Of a DNA stretch of 64,000 bases, positions 8,230 to 17,416 are shown piece by piece. How positions within the stretch are numbered: position 1 is the stretch's first letter; the number at the start of each line of letters is the position of its first letter. The notes beneath the pieces are model-generated. The model had not been told where the DNA came from. It searched no databases and saw nothing but the letters and a program-made list of their open reading frames with translations. The translations under genes were made by a program, and so were the position numbers. The DNA is from Ruegeria lacuscaerulensis ITI-1157 (lineage in GTDB: Bacteria; Pseudomonadota; Alphaproteobacteria; Rhodobacterales; Rhodobacteraceae), in assembly GCA_000161775.1 (NCBI GenBank), contig GG704596.1, positions 2,235,515-2,299,514 on the forward strand. The letters run 5' to 3'.

Positions 8230-10449
8230 ATGCCCGACCTGCTGATCGAACTGTTTTCCGAGGAAATCCCCGCGCGCATGCAGACCCGCGCCGGCGAGGA
8301 TCTGAAAAAACGGATCACCGACGGTCTGGTCGAGGCCGGTCTGACCTATGCCCATGCTCATGCCCTGACCACGCCGCGCCGCCTGACGCTGGCGGTCGAG
8401 GGGCTGCTGGCGGAAAGCCCGACCATCCGCGAAGAGCGCAAGGGTCCCAAGGTCGGCGCGCCAGACAAGGCCATCGAGGGCTTCCTGCGTGGCGCAGGGA
8501 TCAGCCGCGACCAGCTTGAGGAACGGGACACGCCCAAAGGCGCGGTCTATTTCGCCACCATCGAGAAACCGGGCCGCCCGGCGGCCGAGATCGTGGCCGA
8601 AGTTCTGGCCGACACGATCCGCAACTTCCCCTGGCCGAAATCCATGCGCTGGGGCAGCGGGCAACTGCGCTGGGTGCGCCCGCTGCATTCGATCCTGTGC
8701 ATCCTCAGCGATGAAGCCGGCGCGCAGGTCGTGCCGATGGAGATCGACGGGATAACCGCCGGCGACACCACCGAGGGCCACCGTTTCATGGCGCCGGGCC
8801 GGTTTGCCGTGACCGGGTTCGAGGACTACGCCGCCAAGCTGAAACGCGCCTTTGTCGTGCTGTCGCCCGAGGAACGGGCCGAGCACATCTGGAACGACGC
8901 GCAGAACCTGGCCTTTGCCACCGGTCTGGAGGTGGTCGAGGACAAAGGCCTGCTGGCCGAGGTGGCCGGGCTGGTTGAATGGCCGGTGGTGCTGATGGGG
9001 CAGATCGACGATGAATTCCTCGACCTGCCGCCCGAGGTGCTGCAGACCTCGATGAAAGAGCACCAGAAATTCTTCTCGGTCCGCAATCCCAATACGGGGC
9101 GGATCGAACGGTTCATCACCGTGGCCAACCGCGAGACCACCGACAATGGCGCGACCATTCTGGCCGGCAACCAGAAGGTGCTGTCGGCGCGTCTGGCCGA
9201 TGCGAAATTCTTCTGGGAGAACGACCTGCGCGTCGCCAAATCAGACATCACGCAATGGACCCGCGCGCTTGAGAACGTGACCTTCCACAACAAGCTGGGC
9301 ACCCAGGCGCAGCGGATCGAGCGCATCGCCGCACTGGCCCGCGAACTGGCCCCGGTAACGGGCGCCGACCCGGATCAGGCTGAAAAGGCCGCGCGTCTGG
9401 CCAAGGCCGATCTGAGTTCGGAAATGGTCTATGAATTCCCAGAACTTCAGGGGCTTATGGGCCGTTATTACATCGAAGCCGCCGGTGAAGACGCCGCCGT
9501 GGCCGCCGTGGCGCAGGAACATTACTCGCCCCTGGGGCCATCGGATGACGTGCCCACCGCGCCGCTCTCGGTGACCGTGGCGCTGGCCGACAAGCTGGAC
9601 ACGCTGACCGGGTTCTGGGCGATCGACGAAAAGCCCACCGGTTCGAAAGACCCGTTCGCGCTGCGTCGCGCGGCGTTGGGGGTGATCCGGTTGATCCTGA
9701 ACAATGACCTGCGGCTGAAGCTGGGCGGCATCCTGGACGCACAGCTTGTCCGGGCCGAGGTCGCCTCGAACGACGCGGTGCATGACGAGCATGTCGCGGA
9801 TCTGCTGGAAGAAATCGCCCAGCACGGGGTCTTTGGCGCGGCGTTCCGGGTGGTGAAAGAGAAGCTGGCCGGGAAGCACCTGTCCGATATCCTGCACATG
9901 GAGCGGAAGGTGCCGGACGCCACCCAGGATCTGTTGAGCTTCTTCCACGACCGGCTCAAGGTCTTTCTGCGCGACGAGGGCATCCGCCACGACGTCATCG
10001 ACGCCTGTATCGCGATGGACGGCAATGATGACATCAACTTGCTGGTCAAACGCGCCCGCGCGTTGAATGTGGTGATCGCCACCGAGGATGGCGAAAACCT
10101 GGTGCAAGGGTTCAAGCGGGCCAACAACATCCTGACCCAGGCCGAGGAGAAGGACGGGGTCGAGTATTCCTTCGGGGCCGATCCGAAATTTGCCGAAACC
10201 GACAGCGAAAAGGCCCTGTTCGCCGCGCTGGACGAGGCACAGGCCAAGATCGCGTCGGCGCTTGCGGCCGAGGATTTCCCGGCGGCGATGGCGGCGATGG
10301 CCGCGCTGCGCGGGCCGATCGACGCGTTTTTCGAGGACGTTCAGGTCAATTCCGACAATCCGGTTCTGCGCCGCAATCGCCTGAACCTTCTCAGCCAGAT
10401 CCGCCAGATCTGTTCCAGCGTCGCGGACCTGACGAAGATCGAAGGCTGA
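8230..10449 (+). CDS. glyS: Glycyl-tRNA synthetase beta subunit
   Basis: Beta subunit (739 residues) of the heterotetrameric glycyl-tRNA synthetase, supplying tRNA recognition. It opens with the family hallmark LLIELFSEEIPARM and contains KSMRWG, EGHRFMAPGRF, FSVRNPNTGRIERFITVAN, ADAKFFWENDL and the C-terminal DALR-like anticodon-binding region (KRARALNVVI, FFEDVQVNSDNPVLRRNRL). Full length. It follows gltS by 9 bp and is followed by a GC-rich hairpin. Confidence 0.97.
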   Translation: MPDLLIELFSEEIPARMQTRAGEDLKKRITDGLVEAGLTYAHAHALTTPRRLTLAVEGLLAESPTIREERKGPKVGAPDKAIEGFLRGAGISRDQLEERDTPKGAVYFATIEKPGRPAAEIVAEVLADTIRNFPWPKSMRWGSGQLRWVRPLHSILCILSDEAGAQVVPMEIDGITAGDTTEGHRFMAPGRFAVTGFEDYAAKLKRAFVVLSPEERAEHIWNDAQNLAFATGLEVVEDKGLLAEVAGLVEWPVVLMGQIDDEFLDLPPEVLQTSMKEHQKFFSVRNPNTGRIERFITVANRETTDNGATILAGNQKVLSARLADAKFFWENDLRVAKSDITQWTRALENVTFHNKLGTQAQRIERIAALARELAPVTGADPDQAEKAARLAKADLSSEMVYEFPELQGLMGRYYIEAAGEDAAVAAVAQEHYSPLGPSDDVPTAPLSVTVALADKLDTLTGFWAIDEKPTGSKDPFALRRAALGVIRLILNNDLRLKLGGILDAQLVRAEVASNDAVHDEHVADLLEEIAQHGVFGAAFRVVKEKLAGKHLSDILHMERKVPDATQDLLSFFHDRLKVFLRDEGIRHDVIDACIAMDGNDDINLLVKRARALNVVIATEDGENLVQGFKRANNILTQAEEKDGVEYSFGADPKFAETDSEKALFAALDEAQAKIASALAAEDFPAAMAAMAALRGPIDAFFEDVQVNSDNPVLRRNRLNLLSQIRQICSSVADLTKIEG

Positions 10450-10456
10450 GTCCAAC

Positions 10457-10476
10457 GGGCGCGCCGCGGCGCGCCC
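10457..10476. terminator. GC hairpin after glyS
   Basis: Perfect 9-bp inverted repeat (GGGCGCGCC, two-base spacer, GGCGCGCCC) seven bases after the glyS stop. No T tract follows, so termination would be weak or Rho-assisted. Confidence 0.4.
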
Positions 10477-10537
10477 ACTCGGCCCTTGCGTGACCGGCAC
10501 AGGCGCTTATGCTGCGGTGAAACCAAAAGGTGCCGCA

Positions 10538-13078
10538 GTGCAGAATAATCCGCATACAACGCTTGTCACACCCGATGCGCCCATCGCCGCGAATACGCAT
10601 GGCGGGCGGGCGAAATGCCTGCAACGACTGGTGCGGCTGAACCTGCCGGTGCCGCGCACCGTGGCGTTGTCTTTCGACGCCGTCCAGCGGATCGCCGATG
10701 GCGAACTGCCCGACATTTCGGCGGTGCTGGAACAGTTCGATTCCTCGGCCCTGCTGTGCGTCCGGCCCAGTTCCGAGGACCCCGACTGGGGCGGACCGGG
10801 CGCGGTGCTGAACATCGGCATGAACGATGCGCGCTATGTCGAACTGTCCGACAAGATGGGGGCCGAGGCCGCCGCTGCCCTGTATCTGCGGTTCGTGCAA
10901 AGCTATGCGATCCACGTCGCCCGGCTGGATCCGGATGTGTTCGACGATATCGAAGGGGACGGTCGCAGCGGGCTGCGCCAGACCCTGCGCGCCTACGAAG
11001 ACGAGACCGACGAGGAATTCCCGCAGGACCGGGGCGAGCAGTTGATCGGTGTGCTGCGCTCGATGGCGCGGGCGTGGGACGGCACCTCGGCGCGGTTGCT
11101 GCGTCAGGCCAAGGGGGCGCCGGCCGATGCCGGGCTGGGACTGGTGATCCAGGAGATGATTCCGGGGGTCGGGCAGGGCGAGTGCGGCTCGGGCGTTCTG
11201 CAGCTGGTGGACCCCACGACGGGCCTGCCGCAGATCACGGGCCGCTATCTGAGCCAGAGCCAGGGCCGTGACGCGCTGGGCGAAGGCGTTTCGGCGCTGT
11301 ATCTGGAAAAAGACCCCCGTGGCCCGTCGCTCGAGGAAGTGGCACCGCAAGCCTTTGCCGACCTCAAGGCCCATGCTGCGTTGATGCGGAAGAAACTGCG
11401 CGAGGAAATGCAGGTCGAATTCGTGATCGAAAACGGCAAAGTGCATATCCTGGACGGCGTGCGCGTGCCGCGCAGCGCCCGCGCCGCGATGCGCATCGCC
11501 GTTCGGTTGGCCGAAGACGGAATCATCCCGCCGCAAGAGGCGGTGATGCGGATCGATCCGCATTCGCTGAACGAGTTGCTGCACCGGCAAGTCCACCCCG
11601 AGGCAAAGCGTGACGTGCTGACCACCGGCATCGGGGCCAGCCCGGGGGCGGCCAGTGGGCGGATCGTGTTCACCTCGGCCGAGGCACAGGCCAGCGCCGC
11701 GCGTGGCGAGCCCTGCATTCTGGTGCGCCGCGAAACCTCGCCCGAGGATGTGCGGGGCATGCATGCGGCCGTGGCCGTTTTGACCGAAAAGGGCGGGATG
11801 ACCAGCCACGCCGCCGTGATTGGCCGCGGTCTGGGGCTGCCCTGCATCGTCGGCGCGTCCGAGATGCGGTTTCAGACCAAGAATAAACAGCTGGTGGCGC
11901 CGGATGGCCGCGTGTTCAAGACCGGCGACATTCTGACCATCGACGGCACGTCCGGGCAGGTGCTGGCGGGCGAGCCGGCGATGCTCGAGCCTGCGCTGGA
12001 TGACTGTTTCCAGACCTTGATGGGTTGGGCCGATGCCGAACGCGACATTGCCATTCGCGCCAATGCCGACACGCCTGCCGATGCGCAGGTCGCGCGCCGG
12101 TTCCGGGCCGAAGGGATCGGCCTGTGCCGGACCGAGCACATGTTCTTCGACCCCGGTCGCCTGATCGTGATGCGCGAGATGATCTTTGCCGAGACCCCTG
12201 CCGGTCGCGCGGCGGTACTCGCGCGGCTGTTGCCCATGCAGCGCGCGGATTTCGTTCAGCTTTTCGAAATCATGGAAGGGCAGCCCGTCTGCATCCGCCT
12301 GTTCGACCCGCCGCTGCACGAATTCCTGCCCACCACCCGCAGCGGCCAGCGTGAACTGGCCGAGGCGCTGGACCTGCCGGTTTCGGATGTCGAGCGCCGG
12401 GTCGAGGCGATGAGCGAATACAACCCCATGCTGGGCCTGCGCGGCGTCCGCCTTGGCGTGACGGTGCCCGAAATCTATGACATGCAGGCCCGCGCGATTT
12501 TTGAGGCGACGCTGGAGGCCAGCAAGAACGGCGCCCCGGTGGTGCCCGAGGTGATGATCCCGCTGGTGTCGGCCAAGCGCGAGGTCGAGCTGGTCAAGGC
12601 CCGCATCGACGCGGTAGCCGCCGCGGTGGCGGCCGAAAGGGGGCAGGATTTCGAATACCGCCTGGGCGTGATGGTCGAAACGCCGCGCGCCTGCCTGCGT
12701 GCGGAAGAAATCGCGCCACAGGTTTCGTTCCTGAGTTTTGGAACCAACGACCTGACCCAGATGACCTATGGCTTGTCGCGGGACGATGCCGGGCGCTTCA
12801 TGTCGGCCTATGTCCGGCAGGGTGTGTTCACCGAAGATCCCTTTCATGTGCTCGACGCTGACGGGGTGGGGGAATTGCTGAGGTTGGGCTCCGAACGTGG
12901 CCGCGCGGCCCAGCCGGATGTTACGCTTTCGGTCTGCGGCGAGCATGGTGGCAACCCCGAATCAATCGCCTTGTGCCGGGACCTGGGGTTCGACTATGTG
13001 TCGTGCTCTCCGTTCCGCGTTCCCGTCGCTCGGCTGGCTTCCGCTCAACTGGCGATCGCGTCAAAACTTGGGGGTTGA
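10538..13078 (+). CDS. Pyruvate,phosphate dikinase-like / PEP-utilising protein with altered nucleotide site
   Basis: An 846-residue protein with PPDK architecture: N-terminal ATP-grasp-like domain, central phosphohistidine domain with the carrier His in EKGGMTSHAAVIGR (about residue 425), and a C-terminal PEP/pyruvate TIM barrel with GIGLCRTEHMFF, GVMVETPRACL, SFGTNDLTQMTYG and the catalytic Cys in SVCGEHGG. The last two domains look intact. The ATP-grasp part is divergent: the usual VAFTRNPSTGE reads GVLQLVDPTTGL, and the acidic residue of the GEYL...QGED segment is replaced (TGRYLSQSQGRD). GTG at 10538 is a better start than the ATG at 10490. Probably not the housekeeping ppdK; donor and acceptor unknown. 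Confidence 0.75.
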   Translation: MQNNPHTTLVTPDAPIAANTHGGRAKCLQRLVRLNLPVPRTVALSFDAVQRIADGELPDISAVLEQFDSSALLCVRPSSEDPDWGGPGAVLNIGMNDARYVELSDKMGAEAAAALYLRFVQSYAIHVARLDPDVFDDIEGDGRSGLRQTLRAYEDETDEEFPQDRGEQLIGVLRSMARAWDGTSARLLRQAKGAPADAGLGLVIQEMIPGVGQGECGSGVLQLVDPTTGLPQITGRYLSQSQGRDALGEGVSALYLEKDPRGPSLEEVAPQAFADLKAHAALMRKKLREEMQVEFVIENGKVHILDGVRVPRSARAAMRIAVRLAEDGIIPPQEAVMRIDPHSLNELLHRQVHPEAKRDVLTTGIGASPGAASGRIVFTSAEAQASAARGEPCILVRRETSPEDVRGMHAAVAVLTEKGGMTSHAAVIGRGLGLPCIVGASEMRFQTKNKQLVAPDGRVFKTGDILTIDGTSGQVLAGEPAMLEPALDDCFQTLMGWADAERDIAIRANADTPADAQVARRFRAEGIGLCRTEHMFFDPGRLIVMREMIFAETPAGRAAVLARLLPMQRADFVQLFEIMEGQPVCIRLFDPPLHEFLPTTRSGQRELAEALDLPVSDVERRVEAMSEYNPMLGLRGVRLGVTVPEIYDMQARAIFEATLEASKNGAPVVPEVMIPLVSAKREVELVKARIDAVAAAVAAERGQDFEYRLGVMVETPRACLRAEEIAPQVSFLSFGTNDLTQMTYGLSRDDAGRFMSAYVRQGVFTEDPFHVLDADGVGELLRLGSERGRAAQPDVTLSVCGEHGGNPESIALCRDLGFDYVSCSPFRVPVARLASAQLAIASKLGG

Positions 13079-13102
13079 CAGTCTTCCTCGGCCCTAAGAA
13101 TA
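13075..13102 (+). promoter_or_regulatory. Sigma-70-like promoter upstream of cell wall hydrolase
   Basis: A consensus -35 TTGACA (13075-13080) overlaps the stop codon of the PPDK-like gene. With a 16-bp spacer comes AGAATA (13097-13102) as a possible -10. Transcription from here would give a leader of about 155 bases before the hydrolase ATG. Confidence 0.4.
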
Positions 13103-13264
13103 GTGGGTTTGGGATGGAATTCGGAGTGGACGCTTCGGAACGCGCCGGCGGGAAACTACCTGCTGAATCCTCGCAACTGGACCTTTTGCCCCTTCTGGGG
13201 TAAACCCCTCTCGCGCCCGCCGGGGGAGGGTATGGCGCGTGAAGTGCCTGTGCGAGGTTATCTG

Positions 13265-13906
13265 ATGATACGTTACATACTGGCTGTTGCCATTGCGGCG
13301 GCAACCGTGCTGCCGAATGCGTCCTTTGCCGAGAGAACGACCACCGAAACCACCAAGCGCGAGATGGTGGCCCGCAACGATTTGCCGGGTCAAAGTTTCC
13401 GGGACTATTTCAGGTTATTCCAACCCGAGAAAAACAGCCCGCCCGTTGAGGTGAAATACTCGAAAGCGTGGTTGGACCAATTGCCCGAAGCGACCGGGGG
13501 GGAGGACCTCAAGTGCCTGGCCGAAGCCCTGTATTTCGAGGCGCGCGGTGAAAGTGTCCAAGGGCAGTTCGCTGTTGCCGAAGTCATCATGAACCGTGTG
13601 AAAAGCAGCCGTTTTCCCGATACTGTCTGCGGCGTGATCCGCCAGGGCACGGGCAAGAAATACCAGTGCCAGTTCACATACACTTGTGACGGCTACAAAG
13701 AGGTCATCCGGGAAAAGAAGGCCCATGAGCGCGTGGCCAAGGTTGCCCGGTTGGTTCTGGACGGCGCAGGCAAGCCGCTGACCGCGGGGGCCACCCACTA
13801 TCACACCAAGGCGGTGCGCCCGTCGTGGTCGCGGGTCTACAAGGAGACCGCGCGGATCGGTGTTCATATCTTTTACCGCCACAATTACCGTACCGCGAAC
13901 AATTAG
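13265..13906 (+). CDS. Cell wall hydrolase (SleB/Hydrolase_2 family), secreted
   Basis: A 213-residue exported protein. Residues 1-21 form a signal peptide (MIRYILAVAIAAATVLPNAS, cleaved near FAE). The C-terminal half has the Hydrolase_2/SleB signature: CLAEALYFEARGES with the catalytic Glu, AVAEVIMNRVKS, FPDTVCGVI, CQFTYTCDG, and a terminal GATHYHT. The family hydrolyses peptidoglycan (spore-cortex-lytic type); in alphaproteobacteria it is thought to act in wall remodelling. I chose the ATG at 13265, preceded by GAGG at 7-base spacing and giving a clean signal peptide; the frame is open further upstream. Confidence 0.9.
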   Translation: MIRYILAVAIAAATVLPNASFAERTTTETTKREMVARNDLPGQSFRDYFRLFQPEKNSPPVEVKYSKAWLDQLPEATGGEDLKCLAEALYFEARGESVQGQFAVAEVIMNRVKSSRFPDTVCGVIRQGTGKKYQCQFTYTCDGYKEVIREKKAHERVAKVARLVLDGAGKPLTAGATHYHTKAVRPSWSRVYKETARIGVHIFYRHNYRTANN

Positions 13907-13985
13907 CGCGCATTGACGCACCCGCGCTGGAAGCTTGATGGCGTGGGTCAAAGGGTACGCTATGTTGCGGAGCAGGAGGCCCGCA

Positions 13986-15362
13986 ATGACAGTGACCCGC
14001 AGACACGTTCTGAAATCTGCCGCCGCCTTGGCGGTTCTGCCCACGCTGGCTCGGTCCGAGCCGCATGTCATGACGGCGCGTGCAGGGGCACAATTGATCG
14101 CGCCGCCAGGATTTCCGGAAACCCGGGTTTGGGGATTTGATGGGCGCGTGCCCGGACCGGCCATCCGCGTAAAACAGGGAAGGCGCCTTAGCCGCCGCCT
14201 TCGCAATGAACTGCAACAGGCAACATCGGTGCATTGGCATGGGGTCCGCATCGACAACGCAATGGACGGCGTGCCGGGGTTGACCCAGCATGCTGTTTCG
14301 ACGGGGCAGGAATTCGACTATGAATTTGCCCTGCGAGATGCGGGAACCTACTGGTACCACGCCCACAATCGCTCGGTCGAGCAAGTGGCGCGCGGGCTTT
14401 ATGGCCCCCTGATCGTTGAAGAACCAGAGGCGCCGGATGTCGATCAGGATCTGACGCTGATGCTGGATGATTGGCGGCTTGACCCGGAAACCGCGCAGAT
14501 CGCCGAAGATTTCGACAATGGGCATGATCTGAGCCATGCCGGGCGCCTGGGCAACCTTGTCACGGTCAATGGCAGTTTCGATCCTGTCTTTCCCGTCAAA
14601 CGCCACGAACGCGTGCGGCTTCGCCTGATCAACGCGTCGAACGCGCGGATCTACGATCTGGGCCTTGACGGTCTGGTCGGTTGGATCGTCGCGCTGGATG
14701 GCATGCCGCTGACTGATCCGATTGCGATTGAGGGCACGTTTCCGCTCGCTCCCGCGCAGAGGGCGGACCTGATGGTCGACGTCGTGGCCGAGGCGGGCGG
14801 CACGGCAAGCCTTGTCAGCCGGGAACGCGATGGCGCATTCGGCCTGGTCCGCCTTCGGATTGCCGGACAGGCCTCATCCGCGCCGCGCGCCGGCGTGCAG
14901 CCCTTGCCGCCGAATCCGCTGCCCGAGATTCCGGATCTGGACGGCATTCCGCGTCACCGCATGACTCTGGAAGGCGGAGCCATGCGCTGGTTGGACAGCG
15001 CGCGGCTGGGGGACGTGGAATTGTCGGGCCGCGAATTGGCGCAGTTGGGCCGGTTCTGGGCGTTGAACGGTTATGCCGAACGCCCCGATGACCCGTTTCT
15101 GGACGCGACCATCGGCAGCCGTCACCGGATCGCATTTGTCAATGAAACCGCTTTCCCGCACGCCATGCACCTGCATGGACACCACTTCCGGCTGATCTTG
15201 CCGGACGGAAGTCTGGGGCCGTGGCGCGACACGGTGCTGATCGAACGTGGCGAGACCCGCGAGATCGCGATGGTCACCGACAATCCGGGCAACTGGCTGC
15301 TGCATTGTCACATGCTTGGCCATGCTGCCTCGGGTATGATGAGCTGGTTCCGCGTCACCTGA
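13986..15362 (+). CDS. Multicopper oxidase, Tat-exported
   Basis: A 458-residue three-cupredoxin multicopper oxidase (laccase/CueO/SufI superfamily). The N-terminus has a twin-arginine signal (VTRRHVLKSAAALAVLP). All four copper-ligand motifs are present: SVHWHGVRID, TYWYHAHNRS, HAMHLHGHHFRL and LLHCHMLGHAASGMM, so type 1 and trinuclear sites should be occupied, unlike SufI/FtsP. Start at 13986 is fixed by AGGAGG at 13974-13979, 6 bases away; the ATG at 13935 is less likely. A role in periplasmic Cu(I) or phenol oxidation is inferred. There is no methionine-rich insert like that of CueO. Confidence 0.9.
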   Translation: MTVTRRHVLKSAAALAVLPTLARSEPHVMTARAGAQLIAPPGFPETRVWGFDGRVPGPAIRVKQGRRLSRRLRNELQQATSVHWHGVRIDNAMDGVPGLTQHAVSTGQEFDYEFALRDAGTYWYHAHNRSVEQVARGLYGPLIVEEPEAPDVDQDLTLMLDDWRLDPETAQIAEDFDNGHDLSHAGRLGNLVTVNGSFDPVFPVKRHERVRLRLINASNARIYDLGLDGLVGWIVALDGMPLTDPIAIEGTFPLAPAQRADLMVDVVAEAGGTASLVSRERDGAFGLVRLRIAGQASSAPRAGVQPLPPNPLPEIPDLDGIPRHRMTLEGGAMRWLDSARLGDVELSGRELAQLGRFWALNGYAERPDDPFLDATIGSRHRIAFVNETAFPHAMHLHGHHFRLILPDGSLGPWRDTVLIERGETREIAMVTDNPGNWLLHCHMLGHAASGMMSWFRVT

Positions 15363-15464
15363 CGCCGCAATCGGCGGCTGGAATGGCGTTTGTTTGAGTG
15401 CTATAGCCGCGCCCAACGAATAATTTGGGCAAACCTGTCCAAGCTGCCCGAAAAGGCCTGTGCC

Positions 15465-16385
15465 ATGAGTTCTGAAATCCGTCTTGCCTTTGCGCACCCG
15501 TCGGAACGGTCCGAAGCGACCGCGCCACGCGGACCGCTGGATCGCATTTCGCTGCGCGATCACATCGTCGAGGTCGAGATCGGCGCCTTTCAGGCCGAAC
15601 GCGGCACCACCCAGCGCATCTGCTTCAACATCGTGGTCGAGGTGCGCCCGCTGACCGAGCAGATCGACGATGACGTCGACCGCATCCTGTCCTATGACCG
15701 CGTGACCGAGGCCATCGCCTATGAACTGGCGGCCGAGCGTCTGAACCTTCTGGAAACGCTGGCTGAACGGATCGCCGAACGGATTCTGCTTGAACCTCAG
15801 GCGGTAAGGGCTTTTGTCCGCATTGAAAAATTGGACCGGGGTCCGGGCGCGTTGGGGGTCGAGATCGTGCGCGGCAAGGATGCAGTCCACCACGATGTCA
15901 TCGAGGAAGAACGGCCACATCCCAGGCTGGTCTTTCTGTCGAACGCAGCGATTGAGTCCGACAACTTGTCGGGCTGGATCGACCAGCTGGAAAACCGACA
16001 GCGGCCGCTGATCCTGTGCGTGGGCGCCTCCGATCTGCCGGTGCCGCAGACCGGGCACGCCATGACCCAGCGCCGGATCGACCTTCTGGCGATCGAGCAG
16101 AACGCCTGGGTGCTGGCCGCGCGTGACCCGCGCTGCGTCGTCGTCTCGACCCGGACCGAGCTGGACTGGGCCATGAAGAACGGCCAGATCTGTGTCTGGG
16201 CACCGTCCAAGATCGTGCTCGACTCGGTTGACGGGCCTTCGGCGGCGCCGTCCGATGCGGTGGCTTTGGCCGCCTGGTTCGCCGCCACCTTCGAGGCCAG
16301 CGAGATGCTGGTGATCGGCGGAGACCTGCCCGAGGCCCCCAAGACACCTCTGCGGGTGGTTCCCGTCGAGCAGGCGCAACTGTGA
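15465..16385 (+). CDS. folB: Dihydroneopterin aldolase with C-terminal amino-acid-kinase-like extension
   Basis: Folate biosynthesis enzyme converting dihydroneopterin to 6-hydroxymethyl-dihydropterin. Residues about 22-135 are a FolB domain (LDRISLRDHIVEVEIGAF, catalytic-lysine region FVRIEKLDRGPGA). The protein is 306 residues, more than twice the normal 120. The remaining 165 residues (PRLVFLSN, RPLILCVGASD, ICVWAPSKIVLDSVD, SDAVALAAWFA, MLVIGGDLPEA) resemble the second half of the amino acid kinase fold, without an evident nucleotide-binding glycine loop. The stop overlaps folP (GTGA). Start MSSEIRLAF chosen because upstream codons look like leader sequence. Confidence 0.85.
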   Translation: MSSEIRLAFAHPSERSEATAPRGPLDRISLRDHIVEVEIGAFQAERGTTQRICFNIVVEVRPLTEQIDDDVDRILSYDRVTEAIAYELAAERLNLLETLAERIAERILLEPQAVRAFVRIEKLDRGPGALGVEIVRGKDAVHHDVIEEERPHPRLVFLSNAAIESDNLSGWIDQLENRQRPLILCVGASDLPVPQTGHAMTQRRIDLLAIEQNAWVLAARDPRCVVVSTRTELDWAMKNGQICVWAPSKIVLDSVDGPSAAPSDAVALAAWFAATFEASEMLVIGGDLPEAPKTPLRVVPVEQAQL

Positions 16386-17380
16386 CAAGCTATTATCGCC
16401 CATTGGTGCAACACGGGCCGGTGCGCCCGGACGGGGCCCTGCCGCTGGCCGGGCAGGACCTGTGGTTCACCCATGCCGAATGTCTGCAGCGTGGTGCCGC
16501 GCCGCGGATCGTGCCGGCCGCCGACATCCCTGAAACCTGGCTCGACCGGCTGATGCAACCGCGCGCCGCAATTGCCAGGCTGGACATGACGCACCCGCAG
16601 ATCATGGGCATCCTCAACGCCACGCCCGACAGCTTTTCCGATGGTGGCAAACACAACTCCCCCGACGCCGCGTGTGCAGCGGCCAGGGAAATGGTCGCGC
16701 ATGGTGCGACCATTCTGGACATCGGCGGTGAATCCACCCGTCCCGGCGCGGAGTTCGTGCCCGAGGACGAAGAGATCGCCCGCACCCAGCCCTTGATCCG
16801 CGCGATCCGGGCCGAGACACCGGCGCTGATCTCGATCGACACGCGCAAATCCGCCGTGGCCAGGGCCGCGGTCGAGGCCGGGGCGGGGCTGATCAACGAT
16901 GTTTCGGGCTTTACCTTCGATCCCGCACTTGGCGCTTTCTGCGCCGAGATCGGTGCGCCGGTCTGCGTGATGCACATGCAGGGCGACCCGGCCACGATGC
17001 AGGACAACCCGACCTATGACGACGTTCTGCTGGACGTCTACGATTTCCTGTCCGGGCAGGTGGCCCGGCTGGAAGGCCTCGGGCTGGATCGGGGCCGGAT
17101 CATCGTTGATCCAGGCATCGGTTTCGGCAAGACCGAGGGACACAACCTGACCCTGCTGCGCAATCTCAGCCTGTTTCACGGGTTGGGCTGCCCGATCCTG
17201 CTGGGCGTGTCACGCAAGGGCTTCATCGGCCGGATCGGCAAGGAACCGCGCAAGGATGCCCGCGCGCCGGGATCAATCGCCGTGGCGTTGGCAGGATTGT
17301 CGCAAGGTGTACAGATCATCCGGGTGCATGACGTGGCCGAGACCGCTCAGGCCTTGCGCCTGTGGGCTGCTGTCCGGTAA
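16382..17380 (+). CDS. folP: Dihydropteroate synthase
   Basis: Condenses hydroxymethyl-dihydropterin pyrophosphate with p-aminobenzoate; the sulfonamide target. All DHPS loops are visible: MGILNATPDSFSDGG, DIGGESTRPGA, ISIDTRKSAVARAA, LINDVSG, MHMQGDPATMQ, DPGIGFGKT and GVSRKGFIG. The 332-residue protein carries about 70 extra N-terminal residues before the first motif. It starts with GTG inside the folB stop (GTGA), showing translational coupling. glmM follows after 36 bp, as in many proteobacteria. Confidence 0.95.
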   Translation: MTSYYRPLVQHGPVRPDGALPLAGQDLWFTHAECLQRGAAPRIVPAADIPETWLDRLMQPRAAIARLDMTHPQIMGILNATPDSFSDGGKHNSPDAACAAAREMVAHGATILDIGGESTRPGAEFVPEDEEIARTQPLIRAIRAETPALISIDTRKSAVARAAVEAGAGLINDVSGFTFDPALGAFCAEIGAPVCVMHMQGDPATMQDNPTYDDVLLDVYDFLSGQVARLEGLGLDRGRIIVDPGIGFGKTEGHNLTLLRNLSLFHGLGCPILLGVSRKGFIGRIGKEPRKDARAPGSIAVALAGLSQGVQIIRVHDVAETAQALRLWAAVR

Positions 17381-17416
17381 TCGGGTCGCAGGCAGGACCA
17401 ACCGGAGAAAGCAGGA

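Noticed and set aside
10391..12946. 851-codon minus-strand open frame opposite the PPDK-like gene
   Set aside because: Antisense shadow rich in His, Arg, Gln and Gly; the plus strand has intact PPDK motifs throughout.
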